Source of the DNA: Scleromitrula shiraiana
Lineage: Eukaryota; Ascomycota; Leotiomycetes; Helotiales; Sclerotiniaceae
DNA length: 64,000 bases
NCBI GenBank assembly: GCA_028455995.1
Contig: JABELC010000010.1
Location: forward strand, 1,514,001 to 1,578,000
Direction: 5' to 3'
Position numbers and translations under genes: made by a program. Under the pieces are notes generated by a model. The model saw only the letters and a list, made by a program, of their open reading frames with translations, was not told the origin of the DNA and searched no databases. Positions 12,114 through 23,535 of the stretch are shown one piece after another (position 1 is the stretch's first letter; each line of letters begins with the position of its first letter).

Positions 12114-13676
12114 ATGTTTGTTATCAAGAATATAGCAGCTTTGGCTGCTGTACTGAGCCAAATTGAGCTTGCTCTAGCACAAAGTGGTGCTTGGGGACAA
12201 TGTATGCACAACCCATTCAATAAAAAACCAAAGACTAATTATGATAGGTGGTGGTATTGGTTGGACTGGAGGAACGATTTGTGTAGCTGGATACACATGT
12301 ACATATTCAAAGTAAGTGATCTAAAAATCTCACGAACGAATGGAAGCTGACATCTTTACAGTCCATGTAGTTCTTTTTATCACCCATTCCAATGAACAAG
12401 TCTAAATTCATCAGATTATTCTCAATGTCTCCCTGGTACCGCAGCTCCTACTACTACACCAGCAACAACTACATTTACTACCTCGTATACTACAACAAGT
12501 GGTGGATCTAGTCCCACTGGCACTGTCGATCCGAATAGTGTCAATTCGAAGTTCGTAACTCATGGAAAGAAATATTTCGGTGTTGCAACAGACCAAAATC
12601 GTCTCACTGCAGGTAGTAATGCGGCTATTATTCAAGCAGATTTTGGACAAGTTACACCTGAGAATAGTATGAAATGGGATACAATTGAAGGTCGGTAGGA
12701 TACAACCCAAAAAGGTACATTGGTAATAAGAAATAGCTTCTCAAAATAGTTTCAATTTTGCTGGAGGTGATTATTTGGTTAATTGGGCAACAACAAATGG
12801 AAAGATTATTCGTGGTCATACATTATGTTAGTATCTTTCATTCTGTGTATATATGATTTTTAACGACCATATTATAGGCTGGCACTCCCAACTACCAACT
12901 TGGGTAAGCTCAACCACATCAGCTGTAACTCTTACCACCGTCCTTCAGAACCATATTGCTCGTGAAATGACTCAATGGAAGGGTAAAATCTATGCTTGGG
13001 TATGTATCACGTTAACTTCCTCATGATCTTTCTAATAAATTCAAAAGGACGTTGTGAATGAAATATTCAATGAAGATGGTTCATTGAGACCCAGTGTTTT
13101 CTATAATGTTCTTGGTGAAAGTTTTGTTTCAATCGCATTCAAAGCTGCAAGAGCTGCTGATGCAAATGCAAAACTTTACATTAATGATTACAAGTAGGAT
13201 GAACCCCACCTAGGTTCACTTGTCTCCGATTAATAAATAATAGCTTGGACTCCGCTACCTACGCTAAAGTTACAACTGGTATGGTAAATCATGTCAAAAC
13301 ATGGATCTCTCAAGGTATACCTATCGATGGTATCGGATCTCAAGGACATCTTCAAGCTGGTCAAGGTGCAGCAGCAGCTGGAGCTTTAGCTGCACTTGCC
13401 GCCTCTGGAGTTTCCGAAATTGCTATCACCGAACTGGATATCGTAGGTGCTGCAGCTACTGATTATGTCAATGTAAGTTCTTTAAACTTTCATCGCCGAA
13501 TCATTCTAACAAATAAATAGGTTGTTAATGCATGCTTGGGTATTCCTAAATGTATTGGAATAACTGTCTGGGGTGTTCGTGATCCGGATTCATGGCGTGC
13601 TAGCAGTACTCCATTATTGTTTGATGCAAACTTTAGCCCAAAGCCAGCTTACACCGCCATTCTAAATGCTTTGTAA
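12114..13676 (+). CDS. Secreted CBM1-GH10 endo-1,4-beta-xylanase (intact, 9 exons)
   Basis: The spliced frame (12,114-12,201, 12,248-12,311, 12,362-12,366, 12,415-12,690, 12,737-12,826, 12,878-12,999, 13,048-13,193, 13,244-13,472, 13,521-13,676) gives 391 residues. Residues 1-22 are a signal peptide. A fungal cellulose-binding module (CGGIGWTGG...YYSQCLPGT) spans about 25-60, then a T/S linker and a GH10 barrel. Catalytic motifs are seen: acid/base Glu220 in WDVVNE, nucleophile Glu327 in ITELDI, plus NSMKWD and GHTLCWH. The third exon is only 5 nt and is needed to complete the CBM1. The enzyme would cleave plant xylan outside the cell. It is intact although genes on both sides are broken. The donor at 12,691 (GTCGGT) is atypical. 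Confidence 0.93.
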
Positions 13677-13823
13677 AGGTGCTATATGCATAGGCGGGTG
13701 ATCTGTCAAAGCAATTTATAGTGTAGATAGCCAGAAAACAATTTCATTAAGTGAATATTATTACATTCCATATACTCACAAGACCGACTGTAGAGATTTC
13801 CCATGATTGAGAAAGCTATCAAA

Positions 13824-15228
13824 TCATTCGGGTGTCGTAGACCAACTTAAAGAATCATCGAACTTTTCCCGCATCGCCTCAACATTCAAATCCAAAATCC
13901 CCCAATCTTTCAATCTATCTATATCCCACATTACATATTCCCATTTACGTAGGGCATTGTTTCTCGATTCTGCATAATTGATCTGTACTTTGTAATCATT
14001 TGACCAAGGCCAAGCTGCATTGGGCTTTTTAAGGTCATCATTTTCCAAAATTAACTTCTCTCCATCTGACCATGCGTCGACCAGATCTGTTGAGTAAATA
14101 AATTCGTACGTCTCTTCTTCAACAGCATATGTAAAATTGGATTTTAATGTATAGGACTTGGCTACTTTCTCCAGAACCATGGCTCTATACTCCTTTTATG
14201 CATTATCCATGAGATTATTGAAGTATGCAAGACCTTTGGAAATACAACTGTCTCGGATGGCTACTATCAGAATGCTTTGCAATGTGCTTTTTGTTGTGCA
14301 GTATTCTTCAATTTTCTCCATAGAAAGCCCTTGAAAACTCAAATCAGTATCTACTTGAATCAAATGATTATACTGACCTGAACTGAATTGGAGTTTCCTT
14401 ACCCGAATAAGTACCCTCCTCAATCTCATTTCTTCGATGAATTTCAATAATCTCATCCTGACATTGATCAAGCATCGTGGCATAAATTTGAGTCATATAA
14501 TCGCGTATGCATACCATTTCTTCCACTTCCCAGGGAGCATACACATGAAGTAATAAAAATGACATATCTTGACAGTCGAATGGATTGTCAGGAATGTACT
14601 TGGACGGAAAGATGGCGTTAAATAACTCAAGTCTATACAAAGCACGATAAACTCGAGTTGTCTCAATGCGAGAGGGTGGTTCATAGATCTCTACTTCATC
14701 GCATGTGACTGGATACAATGATAATCTGGAATTGGTAAAGAACGAAGCCAGTTTACTGACTAGAATCTGGCGAGCTGCTAAAGCTTCAATAGTTTCCAAA
14801 TCCAGATTGTCGAGTTCCGGAACCGTAACATGTTGAATTTTGGTTTTGTATCCAGCGACAAATTCTTCCACTGTTGATTTTCGTGCCTGGCCAGTTATTC
14901 AAGGTAATTTGGTTGCTTGATAGAGCGAAAAAGCTTCAACTATTATATCTGGTGAAATATCCCCCATTTGTCGGAGCAAAACTGTCGATAATATAGGCTG
15001 GCGCTGAGCAGTATAAGCCCCATGGAAGAGCGACGATAATCGTACCAATGCATGTAGACATGATACATCTGGTAGAGATTCTAAAATCATTACTTTCAAT
15101 TCCGTGGAAAGATAATCGAGACCATTTTGATAAGGGGTTGGCTCGTCATAGTTGGAATTATCCAATTTGTTTGCATGGGAAGGTGTGATTTGCTCAGTGA
15201 TAGTAAGGTGCTCAAAAGACTCTTCCAT
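13824..15228 (-). pseudogene. F-box-like protein gene with two nonsense codons
   Basis: The frame from ATG at 15,228 begins with about 30 residues and then an F-box-like segment (LSTELKVMILESLPDVSCLHALVRLS). This is followed by a long helical region rich in W, Y and E with no other recognisable domain, ending in a segment with WPWSNDYKVQ. An in-frame TGA at 14,899-14,901 and TAA at 14,196-14,198 interrupt continuous coding sequence. Both fit CGA to TGA and CAA to TAA transitions. A short intron lies near 14,345-14,400 because the frame changes there next to GTCAGT and several possible AG acceptors. F-box proteins normally recruit substrates to SCF ubiquitin ligases; this copy is probably dead. 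Readthrough or a shorter C-terminal product is not excluded. Confidence 0.7.
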
Positions 15229-16754
15229 TGTAATGATCGTCCAAAAATGAACACAATGTTCTAAAAGTTAACTTTCTTTAACGTATGGAATGTATTGTGT
15301 TGTAGAAGGAATGGATAAAAGGTGATTGCAGAAAGAGATAGGTAGGTATTAGGTGAGATTATATTAATCTCACCTCCATATTAGGCCCAGCGCTATGACC
15401 TCGTATCTTACAACACAGATGATGATATTTCCTCCTTTTACAAGCATCATAGAGAATAATAAATATCTGGACAGCACCGTCTCTTCTTATGTAATTATCC
15501 AAAACAATAGGTATTTAACATTGACTTTTTTTAATTTTTTCGTTAAAATCTTAGTGTATTAATACTTGTTCAGGGTAAAAATAGAAAATGGTGGGGTCAT
15601 GAAAGACCCAGTGTGCCCCTTTCTTAACCTTTCTTATACTATGATACCGGTCCGTACCGGGCTAGAAAATCTTCAATTTCGATCGAGACATAAGGCCAAC
15701 CTGATGACTCATTGTCTATGGATTTCAATAATCAGAGTCATTCTGAAAGTAATAACTTTCGTAAGATTACTTTTAATTAGAAATCTTATTACCTAGATAG
15801 CTTATCTGCTAAGAGTGGTTTACATACTTATACGAGTATATCTAAGTGTTACTTCGCTTATCAGGGACTAGCAACAATTATAAATAAGAATGAACTTAAT
15901 TGATGAATTTTAAAAATACATCAATGAATCAAGTGTATTGCGAGCAACTATGGGGTATCATTAAATTAATATCTACACATAGAGGCATTTCAGGGTATTC
16001 CATGATGTTGCTCCAAAAAGGTTATAAGCTATGAATGAGCTAGCACGTTGAAACAAGTATTCATAGATACTCCTAGCGGGTTTTGGATTATTCGAACTAA
16101 TCTAACCAGTTTCTTAAATTAAGGCAAAGTAAGAATATACATTTTTAGAGCGGTTCGAGACGGTGGCCCGCCGTTAGTCGGGATAATTTTTTAGTACACT
16201 AGGTGGCCTATTGATACATTTTGGTATCTCATTACGGCCATTATAATGGACCTCGTAGGTAAATAACGCATGACTAGATTATTCTCATCAGCATTCAATC
16301 AATATTGTAGTAAAATTTTACATGATTACACATAATAAAATCCAATACAGTATAGTACGGCGATCAAAGAAAACATAACAGAGGGAGATTTTGAGTTTAA
16401 CTGGGTTTAATGAGTTGATACTACGGAGTGTGGTGAGGTGAGGTGAGATGAGGTGAGGTGAGGTGAGGTGAGGTGAGGTGAGGTGAGGTGAGGTAGGCTT
16501 TTCAAGGCAGTATGAGCAACTTGAATCTCATTTGTACTGAAACCAGTGGTAGAAAACTGTAGGATTATTTCTGAGGTGTTCATGGAAAAGTATATAGGAG
16601 GCAAGTTTGCCTCGAGATTATTATACATTCAATATCATCAACTTTCAACTTCTTCGTTCATCACTGTTTCATATCCCAACTCACTCTCCACCACCATTGA
16701 TCTTTATTAGTTTCTGTGTACTATTTGATCGCTTGATTTCCTCTTCCTTCAAAG
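15229..16754. other. Gene-free interval between divergent genes
   Basis: No supported gene is present. The only clear structure is the AGGTG array at about 16,432-16,495. The final 100 bp before 16,755 are a likely 5' UTR. Confidence 0.5.
16432..16495. repeat. (AGGTG)n pentanucleotide array
   Basis: About a dozen consecutive AGGTG units, one carrying an AGATG variant, lie roughly 260-320 bp upstream of the gene at 16,755. It is a simple minisatellite. Confidence 0.9.
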
Positions 16755-17379
16755 ATGCCCAATAGTGAATACAAGCAAGATGTACCATGGACATCAAAAC
16801 AAATAGATGATAGATTAGATTACAAGAAAGCCGATAAAATTGCAGGGGCTGCCAGCAAACATTATACAAAAGAACTTGCAGGCTATAAGAAGCTAAATCG
16901 TCGACCAAGCAGAACTCTACGCCCTGATGGTCTGCACGCGCATGAACACGAAAAAATGGCTGAACATGCACATGACTGGGAAAAGAAAGCTCATACGTTT
17001 GTACTCCAAAAAGATAACATCTATCACTTAACCTCAATTGACTTGTATCTGTATTTTAGACATGCGGACAAACGCTTCGGATTCGATGAAACCTACCCGA
17101 ATGCATTTCCAACCAAGGATAAGAAAGAAAGTCACCTAAGTGCTGCTCAAAATGCAAGAAAGTCTGCAAAGAATGCTGCTGTGCGAAAAGATGATCATAC
17201 CGCTAAGGCGTAAGTTTTCTTCTTCCAATGCCCAAATATCAAGCATCCATAGACTCATTGCACTAATATTACCTAACAGATCATTCCTACTCACTGATCC
17301 TTATGATACTTTGGACAGAAGAACTGGGGGACATCCCAAGCCCGATGGTAAAAGAATACCTTGGGATTATGACAAATGA
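16755..17379 (+). CDS. Hypothetical basic protein, 184 aa, 2 exons
   Basis: Exons 16,755-17,209 and 17,280-17,379 join in phase (GC/A) to give 184 residues. The intron has GTAAGT, a plausible branch region and ACAG. The protein is highly charged, Lys/His-rich in the middle (HAHEHEKMAEHAHDWEKKAH), and ends in a P/D/G-rich tail (GGHPKPDGKRIPWDYDK). There is no signal peptide, membrane segment or known domain. A region near residues 82-102 (VLQKDNIYHL...LYLYF) differs in character and looks intron-like, but removing it breaks the frame, so it is kept. The function is unknown. Confidence 0.6.
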
Positions 17380-18414
17380 TTAAGTTGAGGATTCCGGGAT
17401 TCGAAGAGAAACTTTCAACTACTTTGACCTATAGAGGGGCGAAATCAAAGCATTCGTTGGTGAGTAATCCTTTTTGGTTTGTGTTGGGATCATTCAGGTA
17501 ATGTTGTTAACAATGTCACAAAAGAATAAGATTAGGTGATTAGGCCATTATATGATTATCTTTAGGTAATCAACTGGATATGATTAAGGGTGTTCTGCAT
17601 TTTTGGTGTTATATCGTAGTATATATAAAAAGAGCTTCGTTCTCTCTCTAGATAGATCAATCAATAAGTTCTTGACTACTATATGCTCCTTTTTGTGGGA
17701 CAAACAACAATAATATAATTAAACGTATGAATTCATTGATGATTCAAGTTCTTTTTTTGTACGACGTACGAAGAAAGGAATTTATATATTAGATACTGTT
17801 ATACAAAAGTCGATCGACTCTTGCATGATGCTAGAGTCTCTATATATACTACATTTTGTGACAGATACAAGAGTGGATCGTGGCCACATAGAACATAAGG
17901 CAAGATACGAGGCACGTGTCAACCACGTGCACCGTCAGTTTGAATTATAGAATACAGCGGAGTTAGGCATTACTTTGTGTTCCTGCATGTTCATGTTACA
18001 GCGTTATGGCATTATTTGGGTAGTTTTTATTTGTCGTGTCAATTTCTGTTAGTTTCAAATTTATGTTAAGATTGTTTGCATCTAGAAAGAGTTTATAGTG
18101 TTGATTTATGCATTATAAATTTGTCATAATACTGAACGTGAGACATTCATAGCCAGATCCATTCACCAAAATTTTCATTTTGCTAAAGTTAATAGTACCT
18201 TGGGTTCTGAAAAAAAAAAGAACCATATCAATCCGAATGCCACATGGATGGAAGTTATATAGGCTCTAATCATTTATCATCAAGCAATAAAGATTGAAAA
18301 GAAAAACAAATATTAGTAGGTGCTCATACTTGAATTAAGACAATCTCTTAAGTTTACTCTCTCACGCGCCGAAAACAATCAACAGCAAGAGTGCTCCCTC
18401 CAGACCTGATCTTT
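17380..18414. other. Gene-free interval with paired CACGTG motifs
   Basis: Intergenic sequence between converging genes with no supported ORF. Two CACGTG hexamers lie at 17,913-17,918 and 17,924-17,929, start to start 11 bp apart. Otherwise nothing is seen. Confidence 0.5.
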
Positions 18415-19243
18415 TTATGAGTCTGAGACTCCGTCTACTGGTTCTTTCTTGATATTCTGACTAGACTCACCCGCATCCCAGCTACTTGAACTTTCATCTC
18501 CACTTGTATCTTCAATATCAAGATTGACTGTTCCAATTAATTTAGCCTTGAAGATATTCTCATCTCTCTGCTTCTTATCCTTGTATCTTTACAAGCAATT
18601 TTTCAAACGCTTACCTACCCCAGATTTCATCTCATATTCCTGTCTATCTTTGAGATCTCGTCTGACTAACCTCTCAATGGCTAGTCTTTGCTTGCATTTT
18701 TGATCCTCGTCAATCAATACATCTAGTGGGCTTGGTTGTTCATTCTCTCGTTCATATTGTGCTATTGTCTCCACCGTTGGCGCATATTCGGATACATCCT
18801 CATCAGGCTCTGCATAGAAATATGAATCTTCTTCATCGTCAGTATCACTGGCAACTCCTTAGGCATGAGAACATCTTGAACTAGAATGGTTTTGTGGTTC
18901 GGCGGGGATACGAAAAGACTTAGTCGCGTATCTCTCGCAGCAAGCATTGGTTTTTTGATTTGAGACGGGGTATATCCAAAACTTGCCATTTCCTGGTCAA
19001 TATTTATGTCGCCAATGCAATTATTTGCTGCCTGTAGTCGGGTAGTTAGCATATTACTACTGGTCTATATGTCTTTCTGATATCACGTGCTTTTTGAGAT
19101 TTTCTTTTTCTGGTTTGCACCATCATGAAAGTTGTGTCCGTCACAGTTCCGGGTGTACTTGTGGAATATTTTGTCTTGAGAAAATTCATGGAGGGAAGAT
19201 CAGGATGCCGAAAAATAGAGGGGTCATAGCAGGTGGATGACAT
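18415..19243 (-). pseudogene. Decayed acidic nuclear-type protein gene ending in an IKKEP motif
   Basis: From ATG 19,243 the frame starts MSSTCYDPSI and has a basic stretch (TRKRKSQKARDIRKTYRP). It then shifts frame near 19,060, continues to about 18,915, and shifts again. The last frame carries an acidic segment (DTDDEEDSYFYAEPDEDVSE), a charged helical part and a tail with SSQNIKKEPVDG. It is cut by TAA at 18,859-18,861 and 18,589-18,591, both readable as CAA. One frame change could be a very small intron (GTAGTAATATGCTAAC...ACAG, 29 nt); the other looks like an indel. The function is unknown. IKKEP resembles a SUMO consensus, which is weak evidence. Confidence 0.55.
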
Positions 19244-19677
19244 CGAGTTTATAGTAAATCGGAATAGAATTACTACGGTAGATACAAAATAGCCATATGC
19301 CTATCGCTAGTAATCACCCCTAACCTTCTGTACTTCTGAAGTTAGACTGTACATTTTGTTCCCCCCAATATTCACCACCGATTCAAGCCCGTATTCCATA
19401 CTATGTCAAAATAGCTTCCTAATTATCAGTGGTGGGGAGGTTTATCTGATATACCCAGTGTTCCTTGCAATATGTCCTGCAGGTCATTGATTGTACTTTG
19501 TTCCAGTAGATTCAATAATTGGTTTGCAATAAAACATTTAGAATATTTGAAAGAGGAAAAGTGATTTATTTGTATAGAAATCATGCATTGAGACTATGTT
19601 GATTCAAACTTTAAACAGCTCGAACACTACACGAAGTTGAATTCTTTCGGATAATATAGGCTGTCCATCATGTCTAG
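19244..19677. other. Short gene-free interval
   Basis: About 430 bp between two minus-strand genes, with no supported feature. The part next to 19,678 is the 3' UTR side of the following minus-strand gene. Confidence 0.5.
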
Positions 19678-20394
19678 TTAATACCCCTTCATTGCCACAA
19701 GATATTTTTTAATAGTAGCAGCACCATAGCCTGCTTCGTGTAAAAAACTGATCGTCTTAGTCTCTTTCTCCTTCTCAGTATCATTTTCGATTTCTCCATC
19801 GTCCTCGTTCTCACAGAAATGCTTCACAATCTTAGCGTTATCATGACCTGCCTCCCGCGAAAGACTAACCGTCTCAATCTTCTTCTTAATATCGTCATAG
19901 TCATTCCCTTTTTTTCTCTCTGGCCCTTCTCCTTTCTCTATTCCATCCTCTTCATCATCAGCCTCTCCTCCACTATCCTCTTCTTCCTCTTCCCCGCTGT
20001 CTCCTTCTTTTTCCTTCTCCGCCTCCTCTTTCGACGACCACACCGGTTCAAATCTAACCATCTCCTTCTCGACTCTCAATTTCATAGCATCCTCACCTCT
20101 CTTCCTCGCCGCCATCCATCTTTCAACATCTCTCTTAGACTTCCCCATCATCCTAAAAAGCTTCTCACAATCCAACTGAAAAAACGGAAATGGTGCAATT
20201 TTTTCAGAGGCTTCCATTTGTCGAAGATTCTCAATTTCTTCGGCTATTGTTCCGACAGGAGGAAGGATCATATTGTTGGGATCTATATCACATTCGTATA
20301 TATCCCAAACTGCTTCCTTGGTATTTTTGAACGTCGTTGTTGGTTTTGTTGCCTTTGTTGAGGCGGCATTGGAGTTGATTGCGCAGTTAGACAT
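19678..20394 (-). CDS. Hypothetical acidic coiled protein, 238 aa, single exon
   Basis: A complete frame from ATG 20,394 to TAA 19,678. Residues 1-20 are S/A/T/N-rich, about 30-110 look helical with RKRGEDAMKLRVEKE, and about 120-160 are a run of E, D, G and S. Two related units follow, ETVSLSREAGHDNAKIVKHF and KTISFLHEAGYGAATIKKYL, spaced by an acidic linker, which suggests a duplicated short helix-turn-helix-like element. There is no signal peptide or membrane segment. Unlike its neighbours it carries no nonsense codon. No family is recognised. Confidence 0.65.
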   Translation of the reverse strand: MSNCAINSNAASTKATKPTTTFKNTKEAVWDIYECDIDPNNMILPPVGTIAEEIENLRQMEASEKIAPFPFFQLDCEKLFRMMGKSKRDVERWMAARKRGEDAMKLRVEKEMVRFEPVWSSKEEAEKEKEGDSGEEEEEDSGGEADDEEDGIEKGEGPERKKGNDYDDIKKKIETVSLSREAGHDNAKIVKHFCENEDDGEIENDTEKEKETKTISFLHEAGYGAATIKKYLVAMKGY

Positions 20395-21575
20395 CTATTG
20401 AGGTGTTAGTAAAGTAATTTAGTTACTTCTTAACATGTTTTGAACTCACTTTGATAAAGATGGAGATCTGACAGGCTGATAAATATGAGAATAGATTCAC
20501 TCGCTAACTTAGACAATTGGTTAGTTAGGGCAGAAAATATGTAGTTACAGTAACAATTTTTCTATCAGCTGAAAATACTATGCAATACGGACGACATTTG
20601 TGGAGGTGACCAATCTTATGAGGAAAAAGAAATGGTTGAAGAAAAATGAATGCGTACCTTTGTGGATATTTCACTGCTATCTCGAACGTGCTACATTACT
20701 CATGAATTCTTTGATGGGAAAATATACAAATCCGAAGAATTTTTACTCTATCAAACTTTTTCTTTACCATTTTCTGGAAAGAAACTTTATACTTCTTAAA
20801 TCGGGATAACTGCCGTACAAAACTAAATTCATTGACCTAAACATTACTGTTTACAGGTCTGAATTGACCAAAAGACTCATCAGCCGTACCTAAACATCCC
20901 CTACAAAACGATTCATATTTACTGAACATATTTGATTGATACTTTTATCATTTCAACTATCATTATTCGTTATAATACGATTACGGTAGAAATTAGCATT
21001 ATTGCAGAAGAAACCATGATGAAGGGACAATTGTTCGCTTAGAGGTGTATACTAATCGTAGATTTATATTAGTTCCCTTAGCGAATACCTTCCAACCTGA
21101 ATAAACGCCTTGCCACAACTCATTTAGGTGTTAAACTACCTATATGTTTCTGCTTTGATGATCAGGTGTTATGTTCAATCTATCAGAAAATGACTCCGTG
21201 CTATTTAAGAGGCAATAATGAAGTGCAGTGATTGAATTATGAATCATAGGTATAATGTCAAGTATTTATATTATGCATACCTATTCTAGATGTACTGTTT
21301 GATCACAACACCACCAATCGGTACAATGTGTTCTGAATAGAACATAATTTTAAATGTAAGCTTCAATTACCAAGGAGGGAGGTACGTGAATTCAAATTCC
21401 TATTCCAAGAAAACTATAACAATTTACCCACAAGGGAAGGTCTACGCCACACAAGGGTAACCAACATCTCATAAAGAATGTTCTTCCACAAGGGCTCATA
21501 TAAGGGTTGGTAAATCATTAGAGATTCCAAAAGCGAAAAAATACCTCCAATTCCCCAATTCTTCACTAGCTTCAT
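20395..21575. other. Gene-free interval
   Basis: Ordinary-composition sequence. The 69-codon frame at 20,600-20,809 has no supporting feature. No gene, RNA or repeat is recognised. Confidence 0.5.
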
Positions 21576-23008
21576 CTAATTCTTCTTCTCCTCCCACTCA
21601 TACTCCCACTCATACTCGCTTACAGGAGCCAAGCCACGGAAAGAATTATCTCCAAGGTTGTCCTTTGCCTCATTCTTCTTTGTCTCAGTATTCTTCTCGT
21701 CTTTCTCTTCATCCTTGGAGGATCCCGAGAACTGATTATTTTCATTTACTGAAAAGACACGGTTGATGGTTCGACCACTCTTTAAGATCTCTCGTTTTCT
21801 CTCAACACTTCTTCTCAATATATTTCTGACAATCTGGTAGGGATCGTTCTTTGCCCCCTTGTGGAAAGTATCCTCCTCTGTCCAACCGCCTCCAAAGCTT
21901 TGTGTGAGCAAATCCTTAATTCTGTATTCTATTTATTCGAGTTCTTTTTCTGATGCAGCCTGAGCATCCAAAGCAGCATCACCCGGTTTCAAAGCTGACG
22001 ATGAAACTTTTTTTGCTTCTGGCTTCTCAGGTTCGGGGTCTTTTTATCTGTGGAATTTGAAGGCTTGGTGGCGTGTTTTCCGGGCTCAGCAGTCTGTCTC
22101 TAGGGGTAGTGTGTTGAGCACTTGACGCAATTCGACCTCGGTTTTTTGTCTCTTTACTCATATTCTGGATTTTTTGTATTTCTGTTGTCCTTCAAGATCA
22201 GTCGCTGGCTTGATTGTCGCGGTAGTTTTCTGTCTTCTTTTCTGATGATGAATAGTTTTCTCTGGAATCTACATAGCTGATTGTGCTGCGACTGGCGCAT
22301 GTGCAAGAGTCGATTGTGTCTCAAGAATCGATGGCATGGGCATAAGGCCGAAGTTTTCGGTGTATATCTATGATCTATCGTAATGATATTTCGAAGTTTC
22401 CGGTGTGCAATCAAGCTCATTTGAGGCGGTTGGGATGATAGGGTCCATTGAATTTGATTGACCCATGGTGCATATGTGCCTATCATATATCCCACCAATC
22501 TGGAGTCGCAACTAAATTTGAATTTGAAGTCATGCAATACTAGTCGATATGAATAATACTTACAAAAGTAAAGTGATGTCAATCTCTCAATTGTCTCATG
22601 CAATCTCTCACTCTCTGGTCCAAGGTGAACATGGTATCTATGTACATAATACGTAACAATTGTATCGAAAACATCATCCGTAATTCTCTCGCCTATGAAG
22701 TCCTCTAGAAGGACTGTTATGTCTTTTAATCGTCGAAGGACTGGCGTCGAATACGTCATTCGAATTGATGGTGTCTGCTGGTACCTGGCTATGATGTTTT
22801 CATAATCCGTGGTCGCAACTAAAATATAATTTAGTATCATGTCATATAAAAGGTTGCGAAATATATACTTATAGTAGTAGTATGATATCGATCTTTTAAT
22901 AGTCTCTCTAAGTGTTTTTGGTACTAAATTCCAAGTTCTTATATCGATAAAAGGTAACACTTCAACCAAAATCATCGTTTGTGAGCCTTTTTTTTTCGTA
23001 ATCTCCAT
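21576..23008 (-). pseudogene. Family gene A: large disordered-protein gene with six nonsense codons
   Basis: Exon 1 (23,008-22,873) ends in SISYYY. The expected donor GTAAGT reads ATAAGT (22,872-22,867), a G-to-A change. Exon 2 (22,818-22,564) starts FATTDYENII, contains TYSTPVLRRLK and ends LTSLYF at a good GTAAGT. A further unit begins FATPDWWD at 22,511. From about 22,430 to 21,576 one continuous frame encodes a charged, disordered C-terminus (DPYQIVRNILRRSVERKR, ending YEWEYEWEEKKN). It is broken by TAG 22,370, TAG 22,271, TGA 22,160, TGA 22,088, TAA 22,046 and TAA 21,935 (first base, minus strand). All six read as CAG, CGA or CAA. How 22,511 joins the last frame is unclear. It is a paralogue of gene B by the STP.L and DP..R motifs. 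The function is unknown. Confidence 0.7.
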
Positions 23009-23535
23009 GCCGAAGTGCTATCTTTTTCAAAATCTCAAATATTGACGTTGAGAATATTATATTGTTTAATGATCTTTGTTTGTATGAATCGTTGTTGTTA
23101 TTATTGTTTTTTATGTTGATGTTGATGATGTTGTTTTAGATGTGGATATGGTGAGGGATGATGAAAGGAGCTGATGTGAATGGTCAAAATATTGCTAGGT
23201 TGTAAACAGATGACAGTAACATTATTTAAGGGACTGGAGTGTTTATATAATATCGGGTAGAAGGGATTTCATGCTGAATTCACCTCACATGCTGCACAGA
23301 ACCAAGGTAATGTGGAGGGAAGATGGGAATTTCATTACGGTAATAATGTCTAAAATCACCCCCCCTCCCCCCAAAACAAAAGAAATCTATTCTTCGACAG
23401 AGCATGTATCTCAACAGAGACCTTCCCGATAGGGGATCCTCGACCGAGGTTTGATCTTGACAGAGATTAAGCCATTCCTCCATCCATCTTCACCACTACC
23501 AACACCACCAAAAATCATTTATTCATGATATGTTC
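23009..23535. other. Interval between family genes A and B
   Basis: It contains the presumed promoter of gene A with GTT/GAT-rich simple sequence at about 23,080-23,140 and a C-rich run near 23,359-23,375. No supported gene. Confidence 0.5.
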
